Below, in pieces: positions 51,222 to 62,655 of a stretch of DNA of 64,000 nucleotides. Under the pieces are notes generated by a model that saw only the letters and a program-made list of their open reading frames with translations, was not told the origin of the DNA and searched no databases. This stretch comes from Sorex araneus (Eukaryota; Chordata; Mammalia; Eulipotyphla; Soricidae), in assembly GCF_027595985.1 (NCBI RefSeq), contig NC_073311.1, positions 48,685,463-48,749,462 of the forward strand. The letters run 5' to 3'. The translations under genes were made by a program, and so were the position numbers. Each line of letters begins with the position of its first letter. Within the stretch, counting starts at the first letter, position 1.

Positions 51222-51927
51222 TACCATTTTTTTAAAAAAAAAAATTAACTTGTGAGCTAGCTACATGCTGGGAACCAGACTAAAGACGTGATGCCGATGA
51301 TCTCACTTAATCTCCCAAAGCAAACCATGAGCTCTGTTGGCCATCGCGGCCCCACGCAGGCCCTCGATCTGTAAACACCATAAAACGGGAAAAACGTTCA
51401 TGAGGCAATGTTTGAGGCTGTGGGAACAATCTGTGAAGGCATGGAGAGGGAGGTCCCAGGGTGGGGCCCCCCCTTCAATCCCATCCCATGACACCCAGCA
51501 TCCAGACTCCCTGGCCCTTCCCTGCCTCAAGATTTTAGCACAGGCTGTCCTTTCTGGAAGCTTCCTCTCCCTTGTTCCTCTCCTGGCTCCTGCGGCTGGC
51601 GCGTCAACCCCCTTCCATTTGGTCTTTGCCTAAATGGCCCCAGCTCAGGAGCAACCTGAGAGCTCCTCCTCTCTGGGGCACCTGTTCTCCCCCTGCCTCC
51701 TGACGGGCTATGCCTGGGCCGTTCCGTGCTCCCATCTTCACCATCTGACTCTCCCACCTGACCCGTGACTTCCACGTCCACACCTGGCACAGCCCTCGCG
51801 TGCAGTAAAGCCCAGGAAAGGGAGGGAGAAAGGCTGGATGACTTCAATAGAAGGAGCAGGAGACAGGGGAGTTAGGAAGAAAGAGGCCAGGGAAATTCTT
51901 CCTCTTCTTCAAAACCTTTGCTTTGAG

Positions 51928-52090
51928 GGGAGGGGTTTGGGCCATACCCAGTGGGGCTCTTACTCCTGGTTCTGTGCTCAGGGATCACTCCTGGCAGTGC
52001 TCAAGGATCATATGTGATACTGGGGACTGAACTGGTATTGGCCGTATGGAAGGCAGCACCTTAACCCCTGTCCTATCCCTCTACCTCCTC
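51928..52090 (-). mobile_element. SINE, diverged
   Basis: gggccatacccagtggggct, gggactgaactggtattggc. Confidence 0.75.
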
Positions 52091-52097
52091 CCTTCAT

Positions 52098-52277
52098 TTT
52101 TTTTTTTGGGGGGGGTGGAGAGGCCACACCCTGCGTTACTCAGGGCTTACTCCTGGTTCTCTACTCAGGGGATAACTCCTGGTGGGACTAGGGGCACCCT
52201 AGGGGGTACTGGGGATCAAATCCCACTTGGCCATGTGCAAGACAAATGCCCTACCAGCTGTACTGTCTCTCTAGCAC
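52098..52277 (-). mobile_element. SINE, diverged
   Basis: A T-run then G-run tail, ggccacaccctgcgttactc, ending ctgtctctctagcacc. It is 8 bases from the preceding SINE in the same orientation. Confidence 0.8.
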
Positions 52278-52279
52278 CA

Positions 52280-52452
52280 TTCCTGAAATTTTTTTCTGAC
52301 TATATTTAAAAGACATGATTTTACCAAGTTGTTCATACTACCGTTGTTTTGGGCATTCAATGTTCCAACATCAATCCCACCACCAGCGTGACCTTCCTTC
52401 CACCGTTGTCCCCAGTTTTCTACCTCCTTCCAAGCCTGTTCTCTTAGCAGGC
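52280..52452 (-). mobile_element. L1-type 3' end remnant
   Basis: A diverged fragment: gttgttcatactaccgttg, gttccaacatcaatcccac and ccaccgttgtccccag as read on +. It directly follows a SINE. Confidence 0.45.
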
Positions 52453-53079
52453 ACAAAATAATTTATTTGATATTTCTTGTTACCACAAAACGGCAGATGG
52501 AATGATGGAAAAATATTTCTGTAAAAGACAATTTGTGAAAATTGTTGTATCTCCCAACGCTGTTATTCAAGTTCTCTGAGGGTTCACTGCTTGCTGCTGC
52601 TTGAACCTCCTGTGTTATTGTTCTTAATAACTGACCTTAGTGGCTTTTATGCTACTTTCTCATCTAATTTGCTGTGCTCCAAGTGGGCTGTCAGTATTGT
52701 GGAATTTGGAAGCATCGTGCTATAGAATTGGGGCGATTCTTGAGATCAGTTGTGAAGCCGGGCCATTTACATGCTGGAGGGCGTGGGGTGTGGGTGGGGG
52801 GCTGCTGAGGCTTCAGCAGGGCAGCGACTCAGCCTGACCCCCTCCTAAGAAGGTCCCAGAGTTTTCAACCCAAAGACCAGTGTACCTGGGAGGTTCACTG
52901 GCCTGGTGTCTCTTCTGAGATTAGTTGCAGAGCTGTGAAACTGGGTCATTCACACACCAGAGGCTTCGAGGGTGTGGCTGCTGACCACCCATCCTTCAAG
53001 TTTTTAAATAAGGGTCACTCCTAGGAGGGCTTACCGAGGTCTGGAATAGCAGTGTTCAGACTGGTAGGATGTGGGTTCA

Positions 53080-53207
53080 TTGGAGGGACCATCAGAACTA
53101 TACCCAGAGGTGCTCAGGGGACCATGTGGTGCCAGGGTTGGGACTTCGGAACTCAAAGCTCATGCTAGGCCTGCGTGCTAGCACCTCGGGCTAGCTTCCA
53201 GCCCCGG
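53080..53207 (-). mobile_element. SINE remnant
   Basis: ccagaggtgctcaggggacc and an end near gcttccagcccc. Confidence 0.5.
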
Positions 53208-53550
53208 CTCCTCGCTCACTTCAGTCACTGAAATGCAGAGAGCTGGCAGGCAGGTCTGCATGCCTTTGTGGAGGATTTGAGATGAAGACAGTGGGTCTGT
53301 CACCTGCCAGGCCTCCCAGCAACTGTGAGGTGGCCGAGGTGTCCTGCCTGGTGCAGGCCCAGTGCTAGGGTCAGGGGCCAGGGCTGAAACTTGTCCCCAT
53401 TAGTTAAGTGGAGAGATAGGGGTTTAAATCCAGGTTGGGGGAACCCACAGCCTCATAATCTGTTGCTGACCCAGTCCTGGAGGGGAAAGGAGGGGTGCAG
53501 GAGTTTTCCTCTCTTCCCAAGGGTCCGTCTCCTGATCGTTGTGGTTGTTA

Positions 53551-53720
53551 TTATTCTTATTGGCTTTTATGCCACACCCGGCAGTGCTCAGGGCTTACTC
53601 CTGGCTCTGTGCTCAGAGGTCACTCCTAGTGGTGCTCAGGGGACCATCGGCACGGAGGACTGAACCCCAGCTGGCTCCATGCAAGGCAAGCTTCCTTGAT
53701 GTTATCTCTCTCTGACCCCC
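53551..53720 (-). mobile_element. SINE, diverged
   Basis: gccacacccggcagtgctca, gcaaggcaagcttccttgat. Confidence 0.8.
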
Positions 53721-54773
53721 CGCCCGTTAACTACTCCTCTCCTTGCGCATCCTCATCTGGCTCTTGGGTGAGCTCAGTGGATGGTGGACGGGAGCTGGCA
53801 GGGGGCAGTGCTGGGGAGGGCACTGGGCAGGTGTCCAGTCTCTTCCTGGAAGGACCCTGGGAGGGTGAGCTTTTCCGGCCAAACTCCACAGCCAAGGTGA
53901 CCCCTCCGCCCCCTCCTCTTCCCCATGATTCAGCTGCAGGGTCTCTGGGCCTGGGGTGGGGGCCCCGATGGGCCAGGGCTCAGGGCTGAGTCATGGGGCA
54001 GGCTGCCCCCAGCCAGCACCACCCACTTACCTCTGGCTGCAGAGAGACACAGGGGCCTGTGGAGGCACGTGACTCACCCACGGATAAATCAGACTTGTCT
54101 GTAGGAACACGGCCAGGCCGTGTCAGCGCCCTCTCACGACTCAGGGGCCCCTTCCCAGTTCCTCGTAATTCATTCATGCGCTACGTTCCATTAGGTCCTC
54201 ATGCCACACAGGAAAGTACCGTGGTGGCCGGTGACAGGGCTCCACAGGCTAGGCAGGCAGGAGCCCTGGATTCCCTCCCTGATACCTGGAACACTGCTGG
54301 GAGTGAGACCCTAGGTGGGTCCCCCAAAACAAGCCTGAAAAGACAGAAGCCTTGTCAGCTTGTATACGTGGCTGCAGGACACGGAACTGAGACCCCGGAG
54401 TGGTGATAACTCCACCGCCAAGTCACTGAGCTGTCACTAGCCTGGCAGGCATTGGCTGAGTTCAGGCTCAAGGGTGCCTGGTGGGCCAGGGAGCGTCAGC
54501 AAACACATGCAAATATGGCTCCCTTGGCAAGACACGATGTCAGGAGGAAGAAACCGCACAGAGGGGGAGATGCTGGCAGGGCGGGTTGGGATATCCCAAT
54601 CTTCCCAGGTGACCGGGAGCGAGACCCATAACACAGAGGAAAGAGTCACCAACTCTGCTTCCTGGACAGTCATTCTTCAGGTCGGGATCCGAGGGGGTCC
54701 TTGGTTGTTGGTGGGTGTTGGGTGGGTATGTGTGCCCAATTCTGTCTGCATGCCTACATTCATCAATTGTCTT

Positions 54774-54992
54774 TTTTGGCTTTTTGGGTCACACCTGGCA
54801 ATGCACAGAGGTTACTCCTGGCTCTGCACTCAGGAATTACTCCTGGTGGTGCTTGGGGGATCATATGGGATGCTGGGAATCGAACCCGTGTCAGCCGCTG
54901 CTCAGGGAATCATATGGGATGCTGGGAATCAAATCCAGGTCGGCCGCGTGCAAGGCAAACATCTTACCTGCTGTACTATCGCTCCAGCCCCC
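54774..54992 (-). mobile_element. Shrew SINE with internal duplication
   Basis: The catatgggatgctgggaatc block occurs twice (near 54862 and 54910), so the copy is about 45-50 bases longer than normal. The two blocks differ at several sites. Confidence 0.88.
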
Positions 54993-55023
54993 GTCCCATT
55001 CTTTTGTCTTTCTCTCTCTCTTC

Positions 55024-55184
55024 TCGTTTTTGGCCCACACCGAATGGTGTGCAGGGCTTACTCCTGCCTATGTGCTCAGGAATCCCTCCTGGCCAATTCA
55101 GGGGGCCGTGTGGGGTGCTGGAAAGGAACCTGGGTCAGCTGGGTGCAAGGTAAGTGCCCTCCCTGCTGTACTCCCTCTCCCTTC
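55024..55184 (-). mobile_element. SINE, diverged
   Basis: ggcccacaccgaatggtgtg, gggtgcaaggtaagtgccct. Confidence 0.75.
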
Positions 55185-55293
55185 CCTTTACTCACTCTTT
55201 CTCTTGACTATTCACATAAAGATAAACAGGCTTCCAAAGGAGCTGTCCCCTCTGGGCCCCACCCAGAAGATATCCCTAATCTACCACTGGTTG

Positions 55294-55464
55294 GTGGGTG
55301 GGCCCCACACCCGGTGGGGTGCTCGGGGTTTACTCTTAACTCAGTGCTCAAGCTCAGAACCAGGCCCTGACAGGAGGAATCACACGTGGTGCAGGGCATT
55401 GAACAAAGGCCAGGGCCTGCCCTTCTGCATTATCTCCCCGCTGTCCCATCGCTCTCCAGCCCTT
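55294..55464 (-). mobile_element. SINE, diverged
   Basis: ggccccacacccggtggggt, tcccatcgctctccagccc. Confidence 0.75.
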
Positions 55465-55664
55465 CCCCAACGGCAGTTTCAACCCCTCCCCAAGTGAATC
55501 CTTATCCTGTTATTATTGAGGATGGCTTGTGCTTGGTGGCCAGGGACTTGCAGTTTTAGAGCACAGATGCCCCCTGTGTGTACATCAGAGCCCAGCCCCA
55601 ATTAGCACCCTAATCCTCCAGCATTTGTGTCCTGCCCCATCAAGCTAGTACCTGCTACCTCATT

Positions 55665-55862
55665 CTTTTATTTATTTATTTATTTAATTTAATTTAATTT
55701 TATTTTTGGCCACACCCGACAATGCACAGGAGCTACTCCTGGCTCTGCACTCAGGAATTATTCCTGGTGGTGCTCAGGGGACCATATGGGATGCTGGGAA
55801 TCAAACCCGGGTTGGCTACGTGCAAGGCAAACACCCTACCCGCTGTGCTATGGTTCTACCTC
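55665..55862 (-). mobile_element. Shrew SINE with ATTT/TTTAA tail
   Basis: A tail of TTTA repeats, ggccacacccgacaatgcac, and the end gctatggttctacctc. Confidence 0.88.
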
Positions 55863-56334
55863 ATTCTTTTCCCTCCTGCAACCACTGTATTTTTCAGAGT
55901 TTAGATATTAAATTGCAGAGAGTCTCTTGCCCTCCCGCCCGCCCCCCCCCCCCGCCCAGTGCCTGGCTGTCTTCCCCGGGGCCCCTTGGAGGGGGTGGGC
56001 TTCAGTTTCCCTCCCCACCCCGAGCAGAGCTCCCATGGCCGAAGACCTCCAGAGCCCAGCCACAGCCATGCTCAAGGCCCCTCTCCACATGTTCGGATGA
56101 GCCTCACACATGAAGGAACCGGCAGAGGAACCCAGGTGTGTAGGACCCGGGGCTGAGACCTCCAAGCCTGCTTGGATCGGGACTGGGCCTCTTTCACCCA
56201 GATCCCCCAAAGTCCCTAGGTGTGTAGCTAGGCGGTCACACCTAGGGACTGCTCCCGGCGCCAGGTAATCCCACCAACGGCCAACATCCAGAGACTATAA
56301 AACCAAGCTCCCGAAGCATTTTATGGCCTAGTTC

Positions 56335-56472
56335 TCCCTCTGGGAGAGCCTGGCAAGCTACTGAGAGTTTTCTGCCCACATAGGAGAGCCTGGAAAACTC
56401 CCCATGGCATATTTATATGCCAAAAGCAGTAACAATGATGGGTCTCATTCCCCTGACCCTGAATAAGCCTTC
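56335..56472 (+). mobile_element. Long-form SINE body fragment
   Basis: gagagcctggcaagctactg, ccccatggcatatttatatg, gccaaaagcagtaacaatga; the tRNA-like head is missing. Confidence 0.65.
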
Positions 56473-56578
56473 AATGTGGCACCATTGGAAAGGATGAGTA
56501 AAGAGAAGCATTTAAAATCTCAGGGCTAGGACGCATGGAGATGTTACTGAGACAGCTCGAGAAATTTGATGATCAACA

Positions 56579-56579
56579 A

Positions 56580-56621
<42 letters not shown>

Positions 56622-56622
56622 A
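56579..56622. repeat. (GAT)n trinucleotide microsatellite
   Basis: About 14 consecutive gat/atg units. Frames give Met or Ile runs, which are artefacts. Confidence 0.95.
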
Positions 56623-57806
56623 GATATTAAATTAGTTGGGGGGATCTTTCCCAGCAGTCCTTGGGAGCCCAGGGCCTCACCCTGGGTATCTGGCCCAGGT
56701 GTGCGGGATGGATGGTGTTTGGACCTGCAGATGCGATGGTCACAGTGGTGGGGGCCATCAGGCCTCAACTGGTCATATTCTGGGATAGCATGTGGCACGG
56801 GGCGTGTGTTCCACCCTTTGAGCCATCTCCCTGGCCTCTGGGAGTCATTTTCAGTGGGATCTTGAATTCATCAACCAGGAGTTTCTTTGATCAGCACCAG
56901 TGAGAGCAGCTGTAGGGAAAGGTCCCTGCCTTCCCCTGAGGAAGAGTTTTCTCAAAACACGTTTTTGTCTTTGTGGAGTGCTTGGGATTGAAGTTAGGGT
57001 CCCACTTTACCACGGAGCCACAAGCCTGGCCTCAAATAGTTTCATTTCGCCTTGTGCCACCCTCCTTCTGTCTGGGAAATGTTTTGTTTGGTGCAAGGCC
57101 TGGGAGAAGCTTCTATTGAATGGCTGAGGGTGGTCACGGGTATGGTTCAGAAAGCATCAGATCTTTGCACTCGTGAATTTGTGTTTTTCTTTAGCATTTT
57201 AGGTGAGGCACTCAGATTTTTAGATTCCTCACTCTCACCACACCCCAGGGTCCCCCCATCCTGCACCCCACCCTCAGCCCTCCACCTGGCTGAGTTTCTG
57301 GAAAGTTATTGTGGGAGTTGGCTGGCCTTGGATATTTCTGCCTGTGATTGGATCATCGGACAAGGAAAATGCCCCAGTTCTGTCCAAGAAACAACTTTCT
57401 TGTCTTCTCACACCTAATTCTGGGAAGCATTTATACAGTGTTTTTTCATAGGAGACCCAGTAGATGAGGAACAAATAGACTCCATCCTAGTGGGCTAAAT
57501 ATTTTTTTAAAGACTGAGGTTTTACTTAAAACAGACATATTCATTTAAAATCTTTCTCTGCAGATATTAAAGGCAAGTTCATTGAGTTTCCTGAAGAAAC
57601 ACTTTCAGCTATGGCCCTAATCCTGTGATAACAGTTCATTTTGGGGAACAATGCACGCCATAACATGTGTAAAAGGGAATGTCTAAAAGAACCAACATTA
57701 AATTGACAAGTGTTGACCCTTAAGATGTGACAGTGACTAAGAGTGAAAGGTCAGGGGAAACAAACTTCGTCTATTGCATTTGCAGTTTACAGCACAGGCA
57801 TATTCT

Positions 57807-57954
57807 CTTTTTTTTTCTTTTTGGGTCACAACCGGCAATTCACAGGGGTTACTCCTCTCTCTGCACTCAGGGGATCATATGGGATGCTGGGAATCGAACC
57901 CGGTTTGGCCGCGTGCAAGCAAACGTTCTACCTGCTGTGCTATTGCTCCAGTCC
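57807..57954 (-). mobile_element. Shrew SINE with target-site duplication, internally deleted
   Basis: caggcatattct at 57795-57806 and 57955-57966. About 25-30 bases of the centre (around the 'ggaattactcctggcggtgc' part) are absent. Confidence 0.92.
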
Positions 57955-58029
57955 CAGGCATATTCTTATATGATCAAAAATATTTAAAGATGAATACATT
58001 TGATTGGTCGATTGATCAATCAATCAATT

Positions 58030-58171
58030 GGGTTTCCGGGCCACACTAGCTGTGCTCAGGGTTACACTGTGCTCCAGGATTGCTTCTGGAGGGCTTTGGG
58101 GGGTATTTGGTACTGGAAATTGAACTGGGTTGGGCCACGATGTGCAAGGCAAATGTACTATCTCTCCAGCC
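58030..58171 (-). mobile_element. SINE, diverged
   Basis: gggccacactagctgtgctc, gtactatctctccagccc. Confidence 0.7.
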
Positions 58172-58229
58172 CAAAGGTGAATACATTGTAAAAGAAAAAA
58201 AAATATTTGAGACCTATAGATTGATTTCT

Positions 58230-58410
58230 CTTCTTTTCTTTTTTTTTGCTTTTTGGGTCACACCCGGCAATGCACAGGGGTTACTCCTGGCTCTGCACTC
58301 AGGAATTACCCTTGGCAGTGCTCAGGGGACCATATGGGATGCTGGGATTCAAACCCGGGTTGGCCGCGTGCAAGGCGAACGCCCTACTCACTGTGCTATC
58401 GCTACAGCCC
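58230..58410 (-). mobile_element. Shrew SINE with 16-base target-site duplication
   Basis: ctatagattgatttct at 58214-58229 and 58411-58426, both copies identical. Full short form. Among the youngest insertions in the window. Confidence 0.96.
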
Positions 58411-58822
58411 CTATAGATTGATTTCTAAGAAGAGTATAGATTAATATCACTTCTCACCTTGGTCTGACAACAAGAAACCTACCAAGTCTTTTTTCCCTCT
58501 CATGATCTAGAGCAGAGGAATTCAGAACTTAGCATTTGAAGGCCAAAATTATTATCCACACCACATAATTATAAAACGAACTTGTTAGAAAGAAGAAAAC
58601 ATGTATCTCAGCCCTGCTGTGAGCTTGCAGCTGAGTTGGGAGCAACACAAACTTCTCTATCACCGCCATAGCAGTCCTCAGTGGTTGCTGCTCCCATGTT
58701 CTACTTCAAAACAGAGACTGATCTCAGAGAAACCACTGGGACGAGATGCAGCGAAGCCAGGATTCCAGCCCAGATCTGGCTCCAAAATCAGATGACTTCT
58801 TTGGGGCAGTTGTGCTGATTTT

Positions 58823-59044
58823 TTAAATTTTATTTTATTTTATTTTATTTTATTTTATTTTATTTTATTTTATTTTATTGCCTTTTTGGGTCATACCTGG
58901 CAATGCACAGGGGTTACTCCTGGCTCTGCACTCGGGAATTTCTCCTGGAAGTGCTCGGGGAGCTAAATGGAATGCTGGGAATTGAACCCGGGTCGGCTAC
59001 ATGCAAGGCAAAGGCCCTACCCGCTGTGCTATCGCTCCAGCCCA
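58823..59044 (-). mobile_element. Shrew SINE with (TTTTA)n tail
   Basis: Target duplication g(t/c)tgtgctgatttt at 58809-58822 and 59045-59058. Its tail is a pure TTTTA pentanucleotide array of about ten units (58826-58880). Confidence 0.94.
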
Positions 59045-60023
59045 GCTGTGCTGATTTTAGAGGCTGTGTCCAGGTGTGCCCAGGCTGGCCACGAACCTCC
59101 TTCTAACTCCTGCTCACCTTTTTGGAATAAGTCTGTGGCTCTGGGGACGGAGCACAGGGCAGCAGGCTCCTCCCAGAGCTCAGAGGCTGGTCTTCTCCTC
59201 ACCCGCTCCTACCCCTGAGAAATCTCCCCGCACGGGGCTCTGAGAACTTGGGCTTCCTTCGGACAAGGCCCCATCAAGGTTGAGATTAGATTCCAGCCAT
59301 CACCTGCCTTGTTTGTGGGAATTTCAGGGATGATTCCGGCACTGAATTGTTCCCCCGCTAGAGCACTGCTGGGAATCAGTCTTGATCTCTTGCTAGCTGC
59401 GTGACCTTGGAAAATTTCTTCCCTTTCTAAAACCTTGCTCTTCACATCTGTAAAATGGGGTTGAAGGTCACATGTGCCTCACAGTGGTTTGACTGCCAAC
59501 TCTGTCCAACAATTGGAATAGCACCCTGCTCAGAGGTGCCGAAGTTTGTGCTTGATCTCTGAGCACCTTCATGGAGAAAGTGTCTGGAGATTTTGTGACA
59601 CGTGATTCATACAATGTAATTCACGTGCTTTCCCTCCCTTTCGGGTCTGGGTGACTAACATTTCCTGGGCCTGGAGACCTCTCTTCTAGCAGTCTATGCA
59701 GTGTTTTTCACAGGGTGGGGGCGGTACCGAGGGACAGGTGGGTATTCATCTACCCACCAACCCTTGCTCATATGCAGACTCTAAAGCCCATTAAATACGG
59801 CGTTTGCCTGCCCTCCCTCCACACTCTGCCCCTCGAGGGAGGGCTGAGAAACTGCTGACTTTTCTGAAGGATTTGGCTGGTGTCTGTTCACAGGTGGGCA
59901 ATGGAGGGAGAGACTGAATGTGGGAGTCTGGCTGGAAAGTGGAGAGATTCGCATCTAGCTGCCTCTCTTGTGAAACAGAGCCATACTGTAGGCTGCTGGA
60001 AACAGTTTTCAAGAACAATAAAG

Positions 60024-60025
<2 letters not shown>

Positions 60026-60066
<41 letters not shown>
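60026..60066. repeat. (GT)n microsatellite
   Basis: About 19 consecutive GT units following aataaagaa. Confidence 0.95.
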
Positions 60067-60068
<2 letters not shown>

Positions 60069-60120
60069 CTTCCACTCTCACCAAAGTGCTGTGCTGAGGT
60101 CTGGAAAAACTGGAGGGGAT

Positions 60121-60245
60121 TCTTTTTATTTTTGGTTTTTGGGTCACATCGGTGGTGCTTGGGGGTTGCTTCTGGCAATGCTGAGGGACCATGCAGTGCC
60201 AGGGGCTGAACGAGGGTCCCTCAGGCAAGGCATGTACTCCAGCCC
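60121..60245 (-). mobile_element. SINE, diverged and shortened
   Basis: gggtcacatcggtggtgctt to catgtactccagccc. Confidence 0.75.
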
Positions 60246-60823
60246 TTGGAGCAATCTCACCATCCTGGAGGGTTTTACTTGGAAGTTAAAAATGTGGTTT
60301 TGATTTTGGGATTTTATGGGCCTCTCTCCCCTGCAGATCAACCTTGTAGTAGGGGGCTGGGGGTGAGAGAGGGTGAGGGAGGTGAGAGGGTGGGGGACTC
60401 AGGAAGGGGAGGACAGCATACAGAGACTGCTGAGAGTATATGCGGGCTCTTCCACTCACAATGAGTCTACATTGGTAAAAATAACAACTTTGAACATTAG
60501 TCTCTGAGAGGGCCTGGTCAGGCATCTGGTCAACCCCGTTGTTTTGCAGCCAGGGCAGCTGATGACAAGAAGGGGCAGGTTCCTTATAAATCAAGTTTGG
60601 TGACTGGTGCCCAGTCTCCTCAGAACCAGGGTGCCGATGGAAAGAAGTCATGGTGGGCTGCATGGCAGGGGAGGAACCCGGGTGACTTGGAAGGTACACA
60701 AGTGAACCTTCACGTTTTCACAGTTGCTGCAGTGTGAAGTAGGAGTTACCTGCCCTGTGAAACTCATGATCTATGATAGCGATATAAAATGACATTTAAT
60801 AACACATTGGTGAAAGCAAAGGC

Positions 60824-60862
60824 AGTGTGTGTGTCTGTGTGTGTGTGTGTGTATGCATGCAT
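60824..60862. repeat. Short GT-rich array
   Basis: gtgtgtgtctgtgtgtgtgt followed by a short gcatgc stretch, next to the SINE at 60898. Confidence 0.85.
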
Positions 60863-60897
60863 GTGCATTTGTGGGGCATTTTAAGAATGTTCAATAA

Positions 60898-61100
60898 GGG
60901 GCTGGAGCAATAGCACAGAGGGTAGGGTGTTTGCCTTGCATGTGGCCAACCTGGGTTTGATTCCCAGCATCCCATATGGTCCCCCGAGCACCTCCCTGAG
61001 TAATTTAGTAATTCCTGAGTGCATAGCCAGGAGTAACCTCTGTGCATTGCTGGGTGTGACCCAAAAAGCAAAAGAGAGAAAAAAAAAGAAAACAAACAAA
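60898..61100 (+). mobile_element. Shrew SINE with target-site duplication, sense copy
   Basis: aagaatgttcaataa (60883-60897) and aagaatgatcaataa (61101-61115) flank it. Head ggggctggagcaatagcaca, box B-like ggtttgattcc, A-rich tail. Confidence 0.94.
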
Positions 61101-62320
61101 AAGAATGATCAATAAATAACAAGGAGAAGTGATTGTAGGGTTATTTATATAAACCAGACTACCCCTCTTGAAGGTCTGTGTTGCTGTGGGGGGATGGTTA
61201 GGGCCTCTCCTAGAACATGGCCCTTTTTAGTCTGAGTAGACCCAGGAGCCTGCGCCTTGCCCTCTACCCTTCACCTCATGCTCTCATCCTACTTCTTTTT
61301 CCCCTCTTTCCTCTCTGACCATAGTCTTCCTTCTGATCTCCAATGCCCGGAGTAACCAATGGCCCTGGTGAATCTGGGAGCTCTCTCCATCTCACACAAT
61401 GGGGTTCCTGCAGGCCCTGGACACGGGGCACGGAGTCTTGGAGCCCCTTTCTCGTGCCGTCTCCAGGAACTTTTCAGCCTAGCTCATCTAACTACTTTCC
61501 TCCCAGAGCTGCTACCCTGGGAGTCAACTCAGCCAAGTAAATGAAGGGGCTTCTAGGGGCAGCTCAGTCACCAGCAATGTCCCCCTCAGCTATGGTCTGT
61601 GACAGGCGTATGAGGAGGGGGGCATCTATACCACCCCCATCACCGTCAAAGCAGAGAGCACGGGGTCACTATAGTGACACGGCTTTGTGTCCCCAAGACA
61701 CAGTTGTCTTTAGGATTCCTTCTTGCCACTGTGCCTTCCAGAAGCTTTGGAACACGTACAGTGACCAGTATGCAGGGTAGCAGTGTCACAGCCAGCACTT
61801 CCCCACCCTGTGCTCTCACCCCTGTAGACTGAGCTCTTCCACTCTCCATGGTTTGGCCTTTCAGTGTGGGTCTGTATTCCCTTACAGGAGGCAGTCTTCT
61901 GGTTTCCTTCCATGGTGACAAGCCCCTGAGACTCCTCCACACCATTCTGTGTTTGTTCGTTTGTGCCCTGAATAAACTCCTGGCATGACTTCTTACTCCA
62001 TCCTGCCTTGGTTCCTGCCAGGGCTCCAAACCCTGCTTTCTTCTCTGCTCAGTGATGTTCTCTTCCTGCTGGGCACTGTGGGCTGAGTCCTCCAGTCACC
62101 CCCAGCCACTAACTTCTGAGTTCTCTTGTGCCCACACTTTGCCTTAGACCCACCAGTGGGTCTTGTGCTCACCCCCTTATCTCCTCTTGATCTTATTCCA
62201 GAAGAGAAAGTTGAAATCTGGGAGGGCAACATGAGATGTGACTCTGACCCCCAACCTTTGCTGGGTCTCACCCCCTCTTCCAGTCCTCTCTTCCCTTCAG
62301 CACACTTTATTATTAGTTTT

Positions 62321-62489
62321 TTTTTCTTTTTGGGTCACACTCGGCATTGCACAGGGGTTACTCCTGGCTCATGCACTCAGGAATTACTCCTGGCGGTACT
62401 CAGGGGACCATATGGGATGCTGGGAATCAAACCTGGGTTGGCCTCATGCAAGGCAAATGTCCTACGTGCTGTACTACCACTCCGGCCCC
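62321..62489 (-). mobile_element. Shrew SINE with target-site duplication
   Basis: tattattagtttt near 62308-62320 and 62490-62502. Short form ending ctaccactccggcccc. Confidence 0.94.
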
Positions 62490-62529
62490 TATTATTAGTT
62501 TTATGTATGTTGTCAGTAGATAAGGAGAG

Positions 62530-62655
62530 ATCCAAGAGATTGTGTGGGAGTGAAGGCCATTGCTGTGTATGTGGTCAACACCAGTTCTATCTCTTGCACT
62601 GCATACAATCCCCCGAGCACCACTGGGTGTGGCCCAAAGCCAAAGTACTGAAAAC
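62530..62655 (+). mobile_element. SINE remnant, + strand
   Basis: gagcaccactgggtgtggcc followed by caaagccaaag; the head is degraded. Confidence 0.55.

Noticed and set aside
54474-55370. 298-codon + strand open frame, and overlapping 260-codon frame
   Set aside because: Most of it is three antisense SINEs in a row; the Cys/Trp/Gly motifs ([12 protein letters not shown]) recur at every SINE in the window.
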